Of a stretch of DNA of 64,000 nt, positions 19,172 through 28,069 are shown in pieces. The notes under the pieces are model-generated. The model did no database searches and was not told the origin of the DNA. It worked only from the letters and a program-made list of their open reading frames with translations. The position numbers and the translations under genes were made by a program. The stretch's first letter is position 1. Every line of letters starts with the position of its first letter. Source of the DNA: Spirochaetaceae bacterium (GTDB lineage Bacteria; Spirochaetota; Leptospiria; Leptospirales; Leptonemataceae); NCBI GenBank assembly GCA_002729885.1, contig PBUB01000019.1, forward strand, positions 1 to 64,000, given 5' to 3'.

Positions 19172-21649
19172 ATGCCACTGGAACCAGGCAAACCGCTACA
19201 GCAACAGAAGGTAGAACCGGGAACGGTTCTGTTCCAGAGCGGCCAGAGCGCAGCCATGCTGTGTTTACTTCATCAAGGTGAAGTGGGAGTCCAGCTTCCA
19301 GGTCACAAGAATCCGGCCTATCGCCTGGGCAACAATACCTGTCCGGGATTTGCAGCTCTTCTGCGAAGAGAAAAATACGAAACCAATTTTATTGTTACCA
19401 AACCTTCTATCATCAGTGCCTTTCCTGTGAACCGAGAGCAGGGATTCCAGGGACTGGTGCTGGGAAAGCTGAATGTAGCCATGCTTGCGGTTCGAACAGT
19501 GGCTCAAGAGATCATGCAGTCCATGCAGGCCATCAAGCAGATGGAGGACTTCTCTTCCTATTTGCAGAAGACCCTGGATAATATGGCACTGGCCTATTAT
19601 CGCTGTAATCCTCAGGTATTTCAAAATCAAATCGAAGCCGGTGGCGAATCCTTTGTAGATCCAGTGATCGCCGCTGCCCGTATTGTAGTGGATAGCTTCC
19701 AGGAGCATGGAGGCGAAATTCCGGAAAGTCTGAATCGGGCCTGGCTGGAAGCGGATCATAGCCAGTTTCTGGATAGAACTTATGATTTTGAATCCTCCGT
19801 GGATCAAGACGGGTTTCAGTTGTATCGTCGAATACTTTCCCTTCCTGCTAATGTGCAGGGAGCGATGTATAAAGCAGACCTCCAGATCCTTCAAGGTGTG
19901 GGAATCCGTCTCACAGATATCCTGGGGGAAGCGCAGCAGGATTTAAGACAGCTTTTTCATGGAATCAAGGAAGGCATGGAAAGCCTGGTTCAGGGCGAAT
20001 ACTGTTTTGCAGAGAAATACTTTATGCTTTCGGATCTGGCTCGATCCGGAATTACCAATGTCTCCGCCCCTGAATTTGCACAGGTCATTCGATGGGTGCA
20101 TGATACCATTGCCAGAACAGTTCAAAACTATAAATCCCTGATGGGTGGCTCTCTTCCAGATATTACTCCGTCGGTCAAAAAGATCGAGGAATTCTTACAG
20201 GAGGATCCAGCCGCCAAAGCAGCCGAAGAGCAGGCTGAGAAGAAAGCTGTGCGTGCCGGCGCCGACATGGATGCCATCAAGCAGGATCTGCAGGGCTCCA
20301 CCGGAAAGATTCTAAGCTTTATCCAGATGCCCAACGATGAGTCCAAAAAGCTCATCGAAGATCTTAAAGAACTGAAGAAAGTGAACAACCCTCTGGATTC
20401 ATCTCCAGAGCTACGAAAGCTTCGCAGGGGAATCGGTACGCTGTACTGGAAGGCATACGAAAAGGCCTATTTCAAATTTAAAGAATCCAATGGAAATGTG
20501 CCCAGACCGGTAAGGCTCATGCTGGACTTTGGCTTCTTTGATGAAGAGCTTCTGGACGACAACCATCTTGAATTTATCTACGATCTACAGGATACTACAA
20601 GAGCGAACAAGATCTATCCGGTAATGTATTCCAGGGAATGGGTGGATCTTGTAGGTAGCCGCAAAGAGCCTCCCTCCATCGACGAGATGGGCCAGACCTA
20701 TTTTGAAAAGCTCAAGCAGGAAAACAAGGACAAGGGCTGGAAACGGGAAAGCGATTTACCGGAAGAATATACGAATTTCTCGGTGCTGGCCAAATATGAA
20801 CTGCATAACTTCCTGGAAACCAACGTAAAGCTCACTTCCGGAAGCCCGGCCAGCGCATTCCCAATTCTCACTCGCTACGATATTACCATCGACCTGGACA
20901 AAGCTTTTGTGACCCGGGAAAGGATTTCGGAAGCGCTGGATAAACTGCTCTCAGTAGACTACTCTGCTTTTCACCGGGAAGTATTGATCAACGATGAGGA
21001 AAAGGGTATCCTGAAAGAATTCGTGCAGACCCGGGTAATTCCCAACTTCATCATTGTACCTTCCATCGGAACCAAGATCATGATGTGGCAGGAACTGGCA
21101 CTGTCCAGATTGAAAGGCTCCCGAGGCCGAATAGCAATACCTGTATTTGCCACTGCAGATTTCTACACCTTGCTTCTGGAAGCAGTGGCTGCCTTTCGCT
21201 GGGAACTTACAAAGACTATTCTGGGAGCAGACTGGAACAACATCGCCAATTCGTCGCTTACCGCGGATTACACGGACTACATCCAGTTCTACAAGAAGAA
21301 CCGGGAACTTTCCCAGGAAGCCAAAGAAAAGCTCGCTGCGGAATTAAAGCGCTATCGCGGTGAAAGGAATATGTTTGTGAACGATTACACAAACTGGATC
21401 AGATACGAATCAGAAGGTGTTATGAAATTGAACAAGGTGGCTCGCTCCATCATGTACAGGCATGTCACATTTTCGAAGGCCGTCCGGGATGGACTGGCAA
21501 ATCAGCCCGCCTTCTCGGAGCTGCAGAATCGTCTCACAAACATTCGCAAGAAGAAGCTTCGAGAACTGGAAATCAAGTACAGAAAGTACGGAGAGCCTGG
21601 TAGCCTGCCGGAGCCACTGGAAGAAAACCTTAATTTCTACAGGGTTTGA
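19172..21649 (+). CDS. Large protein with cyclic-nucleotide-binding-like N-terminus
   Basis: 825 residues. Residues about 5-100 resemble a cNMP-binding beta-roll (PGTVLFQSGQSAAMLCLLHQGEVGVQL), but the Arg-containing phosphate cassette of true cAMP receptors (GE..L....R.A) is not evident, so ligand binding is doubtful. The remaining 700 residues are helical and charged with no recognised domain; segments about 110-345 and 430-815 look globular, joined by an Ala/Glu/Lys linker (about 350-375). No signal peptide or membrane helix, so it is cytosolic. It lies 32 bases after the PLP-homeostasis gene. Similar large proteins are, to my knowledge, lineage-restricted in Leptospirales; the function is unknown. 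Confidence 0.8.
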   Translation: MPLEPGKPLQQQKVEPGTVLFQSGQSAAMLCLLHQGEVGVQLPGHKNPAYRLGNNTCPGFAALLRREKYETNFIVTKPSIISAFPVNREQGFQGLVLGKLNVAMLAVRTVAQEIMQSMQAIKQMEDFSSYLQKTLDNMALAYYRCNPQVFQNQIEAGGESFVDPVIAAARIVVDSFQEHGGEIPESLNRAWLEADHSQFLDRTYDFESSVDQDGFQLYRRILSLPANVQGAMYKADLQILQGVGIRLTDILGEAQQDLRQLFHGIKEGMESLVQGEYCFAEKYFMLSDLARSGITNVSAPEFAQVIRWVHDTIARTVQNYKSLMGGSLPDITPSVKKIEEFLQEDPAAKAAEEQAEKKAVRAGADMDAIKQDLQGSTGKILSFIQMPNDESKKLIEDLKELKKVNNPLDSSPELRKLRRGIGTLYWKAYEKAYFKFKESNGNVPRPVRLMLDFGFFDEELLDDNHLEFIYDLQDTTRANKIYPVMYSREWVDLVGSRKEPPSIDEMGQTYFEKLKQENKDKGWKRESDLPEEYTNFSVLAKYELHNFLETNVKLTSGSPASAFPILTRYDITIDLDKAFVTRERISEALDKLLSVDYSAFHREVLINDEEKGILKEFVQTRVIPNFIIVPSIGTKIMMWQELALSRLKGSRGRIAIPVFATADFYTLLLEAVAAFRWELTKTILGADWNNIANSSLTADYTDYIQFYKKNRELSQEAKEKLAAELKRYRGERNMFVNDYTNWIRYESEGVMKLNKVARSIMYRHVTFSKAVRDGLANQPAFSELQNRLTNIRKKKLRELEIKYRKYGEPGSLPEPLEENLNFYRV

Positions 21650-21715
21650 TTCCTATCATTCCCTGCAGCTCCGGCCCCCTGCTTGAAACCCTGGAGACTT
21701 CACATAATTCGCAAA

Positions 21716-22480
21716 TCAGCTCGCATCCCCCTGCTCTTTTGAGGAATCCAGCTTCTGAAGAATTAGCCGAATCTCACGTCGCTCCACCGGATGCTTACTC
21801 AAAAAAAGCGCCCTTTTAAGATGCTTTTTCGCAAGTGTCGGATGGTTTATCTCGATGTAAAGTTCCCCCAGCTCTCTCAGACATCCAGGATGCTCCTTTC
21901 TTAGCTGGCAGGCTTTTTCCATCATGGAAAGTCCTTTCTGAGGATTGTCCAGATAATAGGTACGGGCCAGTAAATACATGGATCCAAAATGATCCGGCTT
22001 TAGTGAAAGAGATTTCTCCAGCAGCGAGCGACGCCGATCTTTGTCCACCAGAGCCAGGTTATAGTACCCTGCGTAAAAGTCCGGAGCACATTCGATGGCA
22101 CGACTATAAAGGGAGGCAGCCTCCTGGAGGTGATGCTCATCGGAACGTAGGTTTCCCAGATTCACCAGCGCTTTCTTGTGGCAGGACTGAAGCTTCAAAG
22201 TGGCTTCGTACTCCCTGGTCGCTTCTTCCCGAAAGTTCATTTTATGATATAGAAAGGCCAGGCGAAATCGAATCTCAAAGGAGTCAGGATCCAGCTCCGC
22301 AGCGCGGCGAAGCATTCGAGCCGCTTCTACATCTCCCTGGGTAAGACTTTTCTGATATAGATCATGGGCCGGACCGGCGTAGATCATTCCCGGAAACAAT
22401 GCCAGAATCAATATGAACAGACACAGGATGGTGGATATTTCAGAGGGGTCGAACCGGAACGTCGAAGTTGAAAGCTTCAC
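21716..22480 (-). CDS. Exported TPR-repeat protein
   Basis: 254 residues with a signal-peptide-like N-terminus (hydrophobic ILCLFILILALFPGMIYAG, about 17-35) and then six or so TPR units (FEIRFRLAFLYHKMNFREEA, ALVNLGNLRSDEHHLQEAA and others). It starts with GTG at 22480, with AGAAGG adjacent. Likely periplasmic. It converges on the 825-residue gene. Partner unknown. Confidence 0.8.
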   Translation of the reverse strand: MKLSTSTFRFDPSEISTILCLFILILALFPGMIYAGPAHDLYQKSLTQGDVEAARMLRRAAELDPDSFEIRFRLAFLYHKMNFREEATREYEATLKLQSCHKKALVNLGNLRSDEHHLQEAASLYSRAIECAPDFYAGYYNLALVDKDRRRSLLEKSLSLKPDHFGSMYLLARTYYLDNPQKGLSMMEKACQLRKEHPGCLRELGELYIEINHPTLAKKHLKRALFLSKHPVERREIRLILQKLDSSKEQGDAS

Positions 22481-22649
22481 CTTCTATATATCGATGAAAA
22501 ATGGCAGATGCTTGATGGCCGGATGGGCTTTGGAACCAGGCAAAAAGCTCAGGAGCCGGTGGCAGGCAGAAGGTTTGGATGCGCGCCACTGAGGCCGAGA
22601 AGTTTTTAAGGACAGACCGGATCCACGGAGAATTTGACGGCTGCCTGGT

Positions 22650-23342
22650 TTAGAAGTCTTCGACGAAGTAGGATTTGGTATATTCGCGCACCACTTCTAC
22701 AATGAATCGGGCCCAGCTTCTCTGGTCTCCTGATTCGATATGTACCTGCTTCAATTTGGGAAAATAGGGTCTGGGCTTATGGATGCTATGAGTGAGTTCG
22801 ATGGCACGAATGTAATGGTCCACTCTTCGAATGCGAACAAAGTTCAGCTGCTCGGTCTCCAATCGGCCCGGCGGTAGAAAACCAACGATAATTAGCTTGG
22901 GAAAAAGAGCCTTCTTCAACAGGTTGAGAAACTCGGAAAAAGAATCCACCCGATCAATAAACCCTTCGTAGGCGCCACCGCCCAGGTTCATCATCTGAGT
23001 TACAATGTCCATGCTCAGGGAAATCCCGGCCATCTCATTCATGTCCGAGACGATTACGATTCCTTCATCCGGCTGGAAGCATTTGAATTCCTGTTCTCCA
23101 CCAAAATGCCGGCGCAATAACTTGGCTCTGGAAATATCGATCTCCTCCCCTTTTGTGAGCAGAGGATCCCTGTTGGAGGGAACACGCACATCCTCCCGGG
23201 ACATGATAAACCGCTTCTTCAGGGCGCTCTGGTTCATGATCCGGAAGGCTTTGATTTTCTCTTCCAGTTCATCCAGGGTAGAAACTCCGATGCGAAGCGG
23301 GTTCTCCTTCTTTCTTAACTCTTCCTGAGTGGGTTCATCCAT
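22650..23342 (-). CDS. Uncharacterised conserved-looking soluble protein
   Basis: 230 residues, no signal peptide or membrane helix. The composition is that of a well-folded globular protein: [15 protein letters not shown], a basic patch ([12 protein letters not shown]), a central hydrophobic strand [24 protein letters not shown], and an aromatic C-terminus [12 protein letters not shown] do not recognise the family. It is minus strand, with 43 bases to the small membrane-protein gene upstream, so possibly co-transcribed with it. Confidence 0.7.
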   Translation of the reverse strand: MDEPTQEELRKKENPLRIGVSTLDELEEKIKAFRIMNQSALKKRFIMSREDVRVPSNRDPLLTKGEEIDISRAKLLRRHFGGEQEFKCFQPDEGIVIVSDMNEMAGISLSMDIVTQMMNLGGGAYEGFIDRVDSFSEFLNLLKKALFPKLIIVGFLPPGRLETEQLNFVRIRRVDHYIRAIELTHSIHKPRPYFPKLKQVHIESGDQRSWARFIVEVVREYTKSYFVEDF

Positions 23343-23385
23343 AGACGAGCTTCTATTCCTCTATTGCGCCTGATCGCAGATTCTG

Positions 23386-23646
23386 CTAGCCTTTTATTAC
23401 AAATAGAATCAAGAATGCAGAGAAGAACAATCCAAGAGCGATGAGGAAATACTGCATCCACCTGGTCTTTCTTTCCAGATCATTGATTCGGCGGCTCAGC
23501 TCCAGGTTCTCTTCTTCCAGCTTGTCCACTGCAGGACCTGATTGACTGTGTTGCCAGGCTTGAAAAAATATCGGAATGACTTCTGTCACCACAGGAACAA
23601 GCAAGGACAGGAAGCTAATGCTATCTTTTTTTTCTGAACGTGCCAT
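23386..23646 (-). CDS. Small coiled-coil membrane protein
   Basis: 86 residues from ATG 23646. It has a hydrophobic N-terminal stretch (ISFLSLLVPVVTEVIPIFF), a short coiled coil (VDKLEEENLELSRRINDLER) and a C-terminal membrane helix (YFLIALGLFFSAFLILFVI) ending KG. No family recognised. Its 5' end overlaps the 5' end of the divergent lipoprotein gene by 29 bases. Confidence 0.6.
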   Translation of the reverse strand: MARSEKKDSISFLSLLVPVVTEVIPIFFQAWQHSQSGPAVDKLEEENLELSRRINDLERKTRWMQYFLIALGLFFSAFLILFVIKG

Positions 23647-24073
23647 AAGACAGGTAAGCACTGTTACTCTTTCTCTTGCCCTGGGAAGCATTTTTTTCTC
23701 CGGTTGCTATACCGCAGATTTCCGACCTCATCCAGAATACCCGGGCCGCAGACCGGTGGAAGTACAGAGCACGGAACTCAAGGAAACCTGTTTTAAACCC
23801 AGAGGATTGTTTCTGGGAACCCTTACAATTCGGAATTTTCAGGGGGATTTGAGCAATCCGGGTTTCAGGAGCTACATTGAGTCTCAGATGGAAGACCGGG
23901 GTTCCAATTTCGCATGCATCAGTAGCTCGCAACTAAAGGAAGAGGAAATGTTTCACGTGCAGAACAAATCCATGCACTCGAACAAGGTGCAGCCAGGACA
24001 ATCCATCGAAAAAAAGGTAGGAATCATGATTCTGCATCTGTACTATGATCCTGAACTTCCCCCTGGAGATTGA
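23618..24073 (+). CDS. Lipoprotein, uncharacterised
   Basis: 151 residues. ATG 23618 has AGGAAG five bases upstream. The signal peptide (VTLSLALGSIFFSGC) ends in a lipobox with Cys at about residue 30, so it is a lipid-anchored envelope protein. The mature part (about 120 residues) has no recognised domain; it contains LGTLTIRNFQGDL and a C-terminal beta-rich VGIMILHLYYDPE. The stop is directly followed by the ATG of the next gene. Confidence 0.75.
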   Translation: MLSFFSERAIRQVSTVTLSLALGSIFFSGCYTADFRPHPEYPGRRPVEVQSTELKETCFKPRGLFLGTLTIRNFQGDLSNPGFRSYIESQMEDRGSNFACISSSQLKEEEMFHVQNKSMHSNKVQPGQSIEKKVGIMILHLYYDPELPPGD

Positions 24074-24628
24074 ATGCGCACCAAACCAGAAGTACACGTG
24101 GACCAAGCGGGAGTGTGGTACTTTCGCACAAATCCAATCGATAACGCCTCCATTCTCAACTATTTCAAACAGAATTTGAAGCGTGATGAAGATGGACTGT
24201 ATTACATAGAGAATAAGTTTGGTGAGCGAAAGGAAGAAGGATACATTCAGGGAGTTGAAGGATTCCCTCTGGTGATTAGCAGTCTATCAACGGATACCTG
24301 GAAGGCCTATCTGGAATGCGATGTTCAGGTAAATCTGGATCCGGACTGGATTGGAAAACAGGCCAGCACGGAACCCGCCTATTTCTTCTATAAAGACGAT
24401 TCCACTCTGTGGACTCTGATTCAAATGGATGGATCCAGCCAGGCCATTCCTGCCCGACTGAGTGGCCCCTGTATGGCTTCCCTGCACGATATTCTGGAGC
24501 AGTCCGATGCAGGTTTGAATCTAATGCTGCCCGACGGCTCAGTTCCGGTTATTACAAGAGATCCCGGGGACTTCTTCCAGAAAATCGATCTGACCCCGCC
24601 AGATCCATCGGACAATCCCGTAGAATAA
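24074..24628 (+). CDS. DUF1285-like protein
   Basis: 184 residues, cytosolic. The pattern of a GVWYFRTNPIDNASILNYF start, then RDEDGLYYIENKFGE and VEGFPLVI matches the DUF1285 family layout (an aromatic 'write/read' strand, 'P-I' and 'Y.l..P.E' strands, then 'v.d.Pf.v'). Family membership is by pattern only. It is immediately downstream of the lipoprotein gene (TGA then ATG, no gap), so probably coupled. Function unknown. Confidence 0.7.
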   Translation: MRTKPEVHVDQAGVWYFRTNPIDNASILNYFKQNLKRDEDGLYYIENKFGERKEEGYIQGVEGFPLVISSLSTDTWKAYLECDVQVNLDPDWIGKQASTEPAYFFYKDDSTLWTLIQMDGSSQAIPARLSGPCMASLHDILEQSDAGLNLMLPDGSVPVITRDPGDFFQKIDLTPPDPSDNPVE

Positions 24629-24758
24629 TTCCTATGGAAGCTGCTGACTGGAAGCTGACTAATGGACCCTGGTCTCTAGCCTCTGGTGACAAATCTCTGG
24701 TCTTCGGGTGCTGGTTACAGATCGTTCCAGAAGCGAAATTCAGCCAGGCGATATGCGC

Positions 24759-25175
24759 TCAGGACGGACTGAGTCCTGGACCTACCGGCACCAGTCCGGG
24801 AACTCGCTTATATTGCGGTGAAGTGGAATAAATCCAAATCAGGCCTGCCTCCAGTGCAGAGGCAGCATGACAGGCCAGCCCCAGCGAAATACCGGATTCC
24901 AGGCGGATGCTTCTGGCTCTCTGCCATTGCTGAGGTCCAAAGGGCAACACTTCAGAACAGAGATCCTGAAATCCATCCGCCATGCTCAACATTCGTTCAG
25001 AATCCAGACCAGCTTCCGGTCCCAGCGCAGCCCATTGAATGAAGCTTATGGCGGAGGTAAAGAAATGCGCGCCCTGCTTCAAGTCCTCCTGTAAATGAGC
25101 CCTGGCCTCCTTCGCATCGCTTCCTGAAGATGCGCACTGTAGAAAGAAGGATGGATCGATGTAGTATTCTCTACT
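24759..25175 (-). CDS. Degenerate PIN-domain (VapC-like) protein
   Basis: 139 residues (initiation at the TTG ending at 25178) with a PIN fold: strand YYIDPSFFLQ, TSAISFIQWAALG, and the C-terminal helix-strand HAASALEAGLIWIYSTSPQYKRVPGL. Of the four catalytic acids, the first (Asp8) is present; by my alignment the other three are Gln48, Leu101 and Ser120. It is therefore unlikely to be an active RNase and may be a relic toxin or a binding module. The TTG start overlaps the RHH stop as TTGA, with AGGAG nine bases upstream, the coupling typical of type II toxin-antitoxin pairs. Confidence 0.7.
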   Translation of the reverse strand, partial: SREYYIDPSFFLQCASSGSDAKEARAHLQEDLKQGAHFFTSAISFIQWAALGPEAGLDSERMLSMADGFQDLCSEVLPFGPQQWQRARSIRLESGISLGLACHAASALEAGLIWIYSTSPQYKRVPGLVPVGPGLSPS

Positions 25176-25513
25176 CAAAGAGCCAGGCTCCTTTCCAGGG
25201 CCCGCTGCAGAGCCGCCCTTTCTTCAGTGTCTATCGCCGGGCTTCCCTCCCATTGATCCAGTCTTTGAAGTGCACGAATTCTGCTTCTGGGCCAGTAAAG
25301 CTCTTGATAGGCACTTCGAATCAACTCGGAAACAGAGACCTGACGCCTTTCCGCAAGGTCTTTCAGCCGATTCCATTCTGAGTCCGGCAATAGCATATGA
25401 AGACGCTTCAGCTTCTTTTCGTTTTTTTCGTTCTTTTCTGAACTGGAGTCCACAGACCCAGGATGCCATTGGCTTTGTTCGCGGGAAGTAGAATCTGGCA
25501 ATTCGGAGATCAT
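25175..25513 (-). CDS. Ribbon-helix-helix (antitoxin-like) DNA-binding protein
   Basis: 112 residues from ATG 25513 (AAGGA four bases upstream; a GTG at 25564 would overlap the divergent hydrolase gene). A 35-residue polar leader precedes the RHH domain (about 38-72): strand KRLHMLLPDSEWNRLKDLAE, then RRQVSVSELIRSAYQELYW, the CopG/MetJ pattern. The C-terminal 40 residues are charged and could bind the PIN partner. It likely represses its own operon from the short divergent region. It is the first gene of the RHH/PIN pair. Confidence 0.8.
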   Translation of the reverse strand: MISELPDSTSREQSQWHPGSVDSSSEKNEKNEKKLKRLHMLLPDSEWNRLKDLAERRQVSVSELIRSAYQELYWPRSRIRALQRLDQWEGSPAIDTEERAALQRALERSLAL

Positions 25514-25554
25514 AAAGTCCTTGGCAGGGGACTTGCCCGATTCCCTATTTCCCT

Positions 25555-26541
25555 GTGATTGCACTGTGGATAGCGGGGGGCCTTCTGGCTCTGATCGGCG
25601 GAATCTTTATACTTGGCTACTATGGATTACCGGAACCGGAGGTGCCCTATCCGGGTTTGCCGCGTCCAGACAGAATCCTTCCCGGTGCAGAAGCATGGGA
25701 ATTCAAAGGTGATTCCGACGTCTGCTTTCTGGTGATTCATGGCTTTGCAGGATCAGCATTCAACACCAGGCCGCTGGGAGAATTCTTTCATTCCCTGGGC
25801 CACACAGCTGTGGGTCCCTTGCTACCCGGTCATGGAACCGATCCAGAGGAGATGCAGAAGACCAGGTACTATCATTATCTTCGCTATGTGAATCATCTTT
25901 ACCACGAATGCAGACGCAGATATAAAGAAGTGTTTCTGGTGGGCTTTTCCATGGGTGGCACACTGGCCATGGATGTGGCCAGTCGAAATTCATTAAGAGC
26001 GCCAGTGTCCGGTCTGGTTCTGATCTCAGCACCGGCCTTCTTTAATGGATACTTCAATGGTCGAATGATAATGCATGATTTCAGTCTCATGCTTACAGGT
26101 TTTGCTCGCATATTCACTGATATCATCAAGCTGGATAAAAAGCTACCGGACGAAGTGAGCGAATCCAATCCGTGGGTGGGCTACAGATTTATCTATCCAC
26201 TGGGCCCTCTGCATAGCTTCAAGAGAGCATTTCGCGGAATTCGCCGCAGACTGCCCATGATTACCAGTCCCTGCTGTCTGGTTATGAGCCAGAACGATGA
26301 AACCGTGAACTCAGAGAATCAGTATTACATCTATTCAAGAATTAACAGCCGGGAAAAGCGAGCCTGCATGTTTCAGCTACCGATGGATGGAACCACTCGA
26401 CACGTTCTGCCCACTCATAAATATGCAAGAGACAAAGTCTTTCGCTTCTTAGAAGACTACATCGAAGATACTTTGCAGGATATGTCCATCCCGCCCAGGC
26501 CCTCTGCGTTTCGCCGATTTATGCGATTCTTTGGGAGATAG
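25555..26541 (+). CDS. Membrane-anchored alpha/beta hydrolase
   Basis: 328 residues: an N-terminal membrane anchor (IALWIAGGLLALIGGIFILGYYG), then an alpha/beta hydrolase of carboxylesterase/monoacylglycerol-lipase type: VIHGFAGSAFNTRPLGEFF oxyanion region, PLLPGHGTDP, nucleophile GFSMGG (Ser132), Asp248 (SQNDETV) and His283 (TRHVLP). The GTG start has no ribosome-binding site; no alternative start exists in frame after the upstream stop at 25513. Substrate unknown, probably a lipid or ester at the membrane. Confidence 0.85.
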   Translation: MIALWIAGGLLALIGGIFILGYYGLPEPEVPYPGLPRPDRILPGAEAWEFKGDSDVCFLVIHGFAGSAFNTRPLGEFFHSLGHTAVGPLLPGHGTDPEEMQKTRYYHYLRYVNHLYHECRRRYKEVFLVGFSMGGTLAMDVASRNSLRAPVSGLVLISAPAFFNGYFNGRMIMHDFSLMLTGFARIFTDIIKLDKKLPDEVSESNPWVGYRFIYPLGPLHSFKRAFRGIRRRLPMITSPCCLVMSQNDETVNSENQYYIYSRINSREKRACMFQLPMDGTTRHVLPTHKYARDKVFRFLEDYIEDTLQDMSIPPRPSAFRRFMRFFGR

Positions 26542-26542
26542 T

Positions 26543-27016
26543 TCAGGATTCCAGGGGAGCCGGCCAGGTAAGGACTCTCATATCTGATCGATCTGGATCG
26601 GGCCTATAGGGAACTCTGCAAAACTTTTTATCCAGCGGTTCTTCCTCTTCTTCGGGATTACAGTGCTGAAAGTCGAAACAATCGTCCGAATATCGCAGGC
26701 AGCGTCCATTAATGGAAAGTGTTTTTTCATCTATTATCTTGAACAATCTGTGCTGTTTCACTGTGACAATAGTAGATTGCTTTCGGGCTCCGACAAATCC
26801 CCTTAAATGTCCAAACTCCCCTGGAAAGAATATCATACAGATTCTCTGGTCCGCGCAAAACGCACCCAGGAAAGAAGACCCCTCGGACTCCTCCGGAACT
26901 ACCGGTGCCGTTGCGATCAAAAGTGCGCAAAAGGAAACGATGAGAAATGCAGACGACCTGCTGGGAGGTAGAGTATTTCTTTTTTTCGAAGAGTTGGCCA
27001 GGGGATTTCTCATCAT
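26543..27016 (-). CDS. Exported Cys-containing protein, uncharacterised
   Basis: 157 residues with a signal peptide (AFLIVSFCALLIATAPV, about 23-40). The mature part contains six cysteines (ADQRICMIFF, GRCLRYSDDCFDFQHC, DKKFCRV) that could form disulfides, and a run of Glu. No family recognised. Its ATG overlaps the stop of the upstream gene as ATGA. It is the last gene of a four-gene minus-strand operon of small exported proteins. Confidence 0.65.
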   Translation of the reverse strand: MMRNPLANSSKKRNTLPPSRSSAFLIVSFCALLIATAPVVPEESEGSSFLGAFCADQRICMIFFPGEFGHLRGFVGARKQSTIVTVKQHRLFKIIDEKTLSINGRCLRYSDDCFDFQHCNPEEEEEPLDKKFCRVPYRPDPDRSDMRVLTWPAPLES

Positions 27017-27519
27017 TCTACTCCTATGATTGAATCGGCTACCTGCTTATGATAGACCTTCTGTAGTTCAGTATCCAGAATCTCCACCCCCATGCGCGCC
27101 TGCACCGTGTAGCGCCCACTGCACAGAGTCCATATCGGCCGCCCATACTCTCTTGAGGTAGGTTCTCCGTACCGTTCCTTCAGATGTTCCAGAATCGATT
27201 CTTCATTTAAGATCAGAGAAAAAACTATATGCTCTATCCTGTACAGATGACCGGTTTCATCAAAAAAGAATTCGGTAGTGGTTCCCAGACCGCTGCCCAT
27301 TGCCAGATTCGTGGGGGACTTGAGGTCCATTTCAGCATATGGATGGTGCTCTTTAATTTGCTTCTGGACTTCCGGAATCGTAAGCCCGGTTTCGAAACCC
27401 AGCACAGAAGGCACCTTACAATCTTCGGAGTCGGCATGCAAAGTTCCGAGCTCTGCTTGCAGAATGCACACGCTCAGCAAGATGATCAAAGTAGTCTTAC
27501 GCTTCGTCTTACGCCTCAT
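27013..27519 (-). CDS. Exported paralogue 3 (BamE-like pattern)
   Basis: 168 residues with signal peptide (TLIILLSVCILQAELGTLHAD). The mature part has VLGFETGLTIPEVQKQIKE near its start and KERYGEPTSREYGRPIWTL then SGRYTVQARM near its end. This 'G...(6-8)V..l / YG.P....W.l..G.Y' layout is shared with the two genes upstream and resembles the BamE/SmpA fold (short helix pair, then YG.P and a Trp strand). The fold link is inference. It lies 43 bases after paralogue 2. Confidence 0.7.
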   Translation of the reverse strand: MRRKTKRKTTLIILLSVCILQAELGTLHADSEDCKVPSVLGFETGLTIPEVQKQIKEHHPYAEMDLKSPTNLAMGSGLGTTTEFFFDETGHLYRIEHIVFSLILNEESILEHLKERYGEPTSREYGRPIWTLCSGRYTVQARMGVEILDTELQKVYHKQVADSIIGVE

Positions 27520-27562
27520 TCTATGTTCACCAATTTACCTGAATCCTGGCCAGGCATCAGAT

Positions 27563-28069
27563 TCATGGTTCTAGATCTCCAAGAATATCCGTTGCTGACT
27601 TCTCCTGAATTCCTGTCCAGATCTCTAGATTCTCCAACGTCACCGAATCATTATGCAGTGTCAGACGATATCGCCCCTCAGCGATGATCCAGTAATGGTG
27701 GTCATTTTTTACGGTGCTGCGCTTTCCATATTTCATCTCGATAGATTCCCGGAGAATTTTGTGATCTATTTCCGTAGAGAGTTCAATTCGGAAAACCTTT
27801 CCCTGGAAAACCTCTGCTCGGAGAAAACCCATCGGATCCGGGAGGCTGCAAGTGTACTTGTACCCATTATCGTCTATCCGAAGTTTCGTGTCATACTTGT
27901 CCTGTACATATCGCACAAATTCCTCCTCTCCAATTCCGATCCTGATATCGGCAAGAGCAGGAGGTCCCATCGGTTTTTCAGCGAAGAGGGAACCGCCTAC
28001 CAGGAGCAATCCGGCCAATGTAGGAAGCACTTTGATCCATTTTGGCAAGTTTGACATTAGATCCCTCAT
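27563..28069 (-). CDS. Exported paralogue 2 (BamE-like pattern)
   Basis: 168 residues from ATG 28069, which overlaps the stop of paralogue 1 as ATGA; a longer frame exists but is ignored. The signal peptide is VLPTLAGLLLVGGSLFAE. Mature motifs: IRIGIGEEEFVRYVQDKY, then EMKYGKRSTVKNDHHYWII and EGRYRLTLHN, collinear with its two neighbours. Uncharacterised. Confidence 0.7.
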   Translation of the reverse strand: MRDLMSNLPKWIKVLPTLAGLLLVGGSLFAEKPMGPPALADIRIGIGEEEFVRYVQDKYDTKLRIDDNGYKYTCSLPDPMGFLRAEVFQGKVFRIELSTEIDHKILRESIEMKYGKRSTVKNDHHYWIIAEGRYRLTLHNDSVTLENLEIWTGIQEKSATDILGDLEP

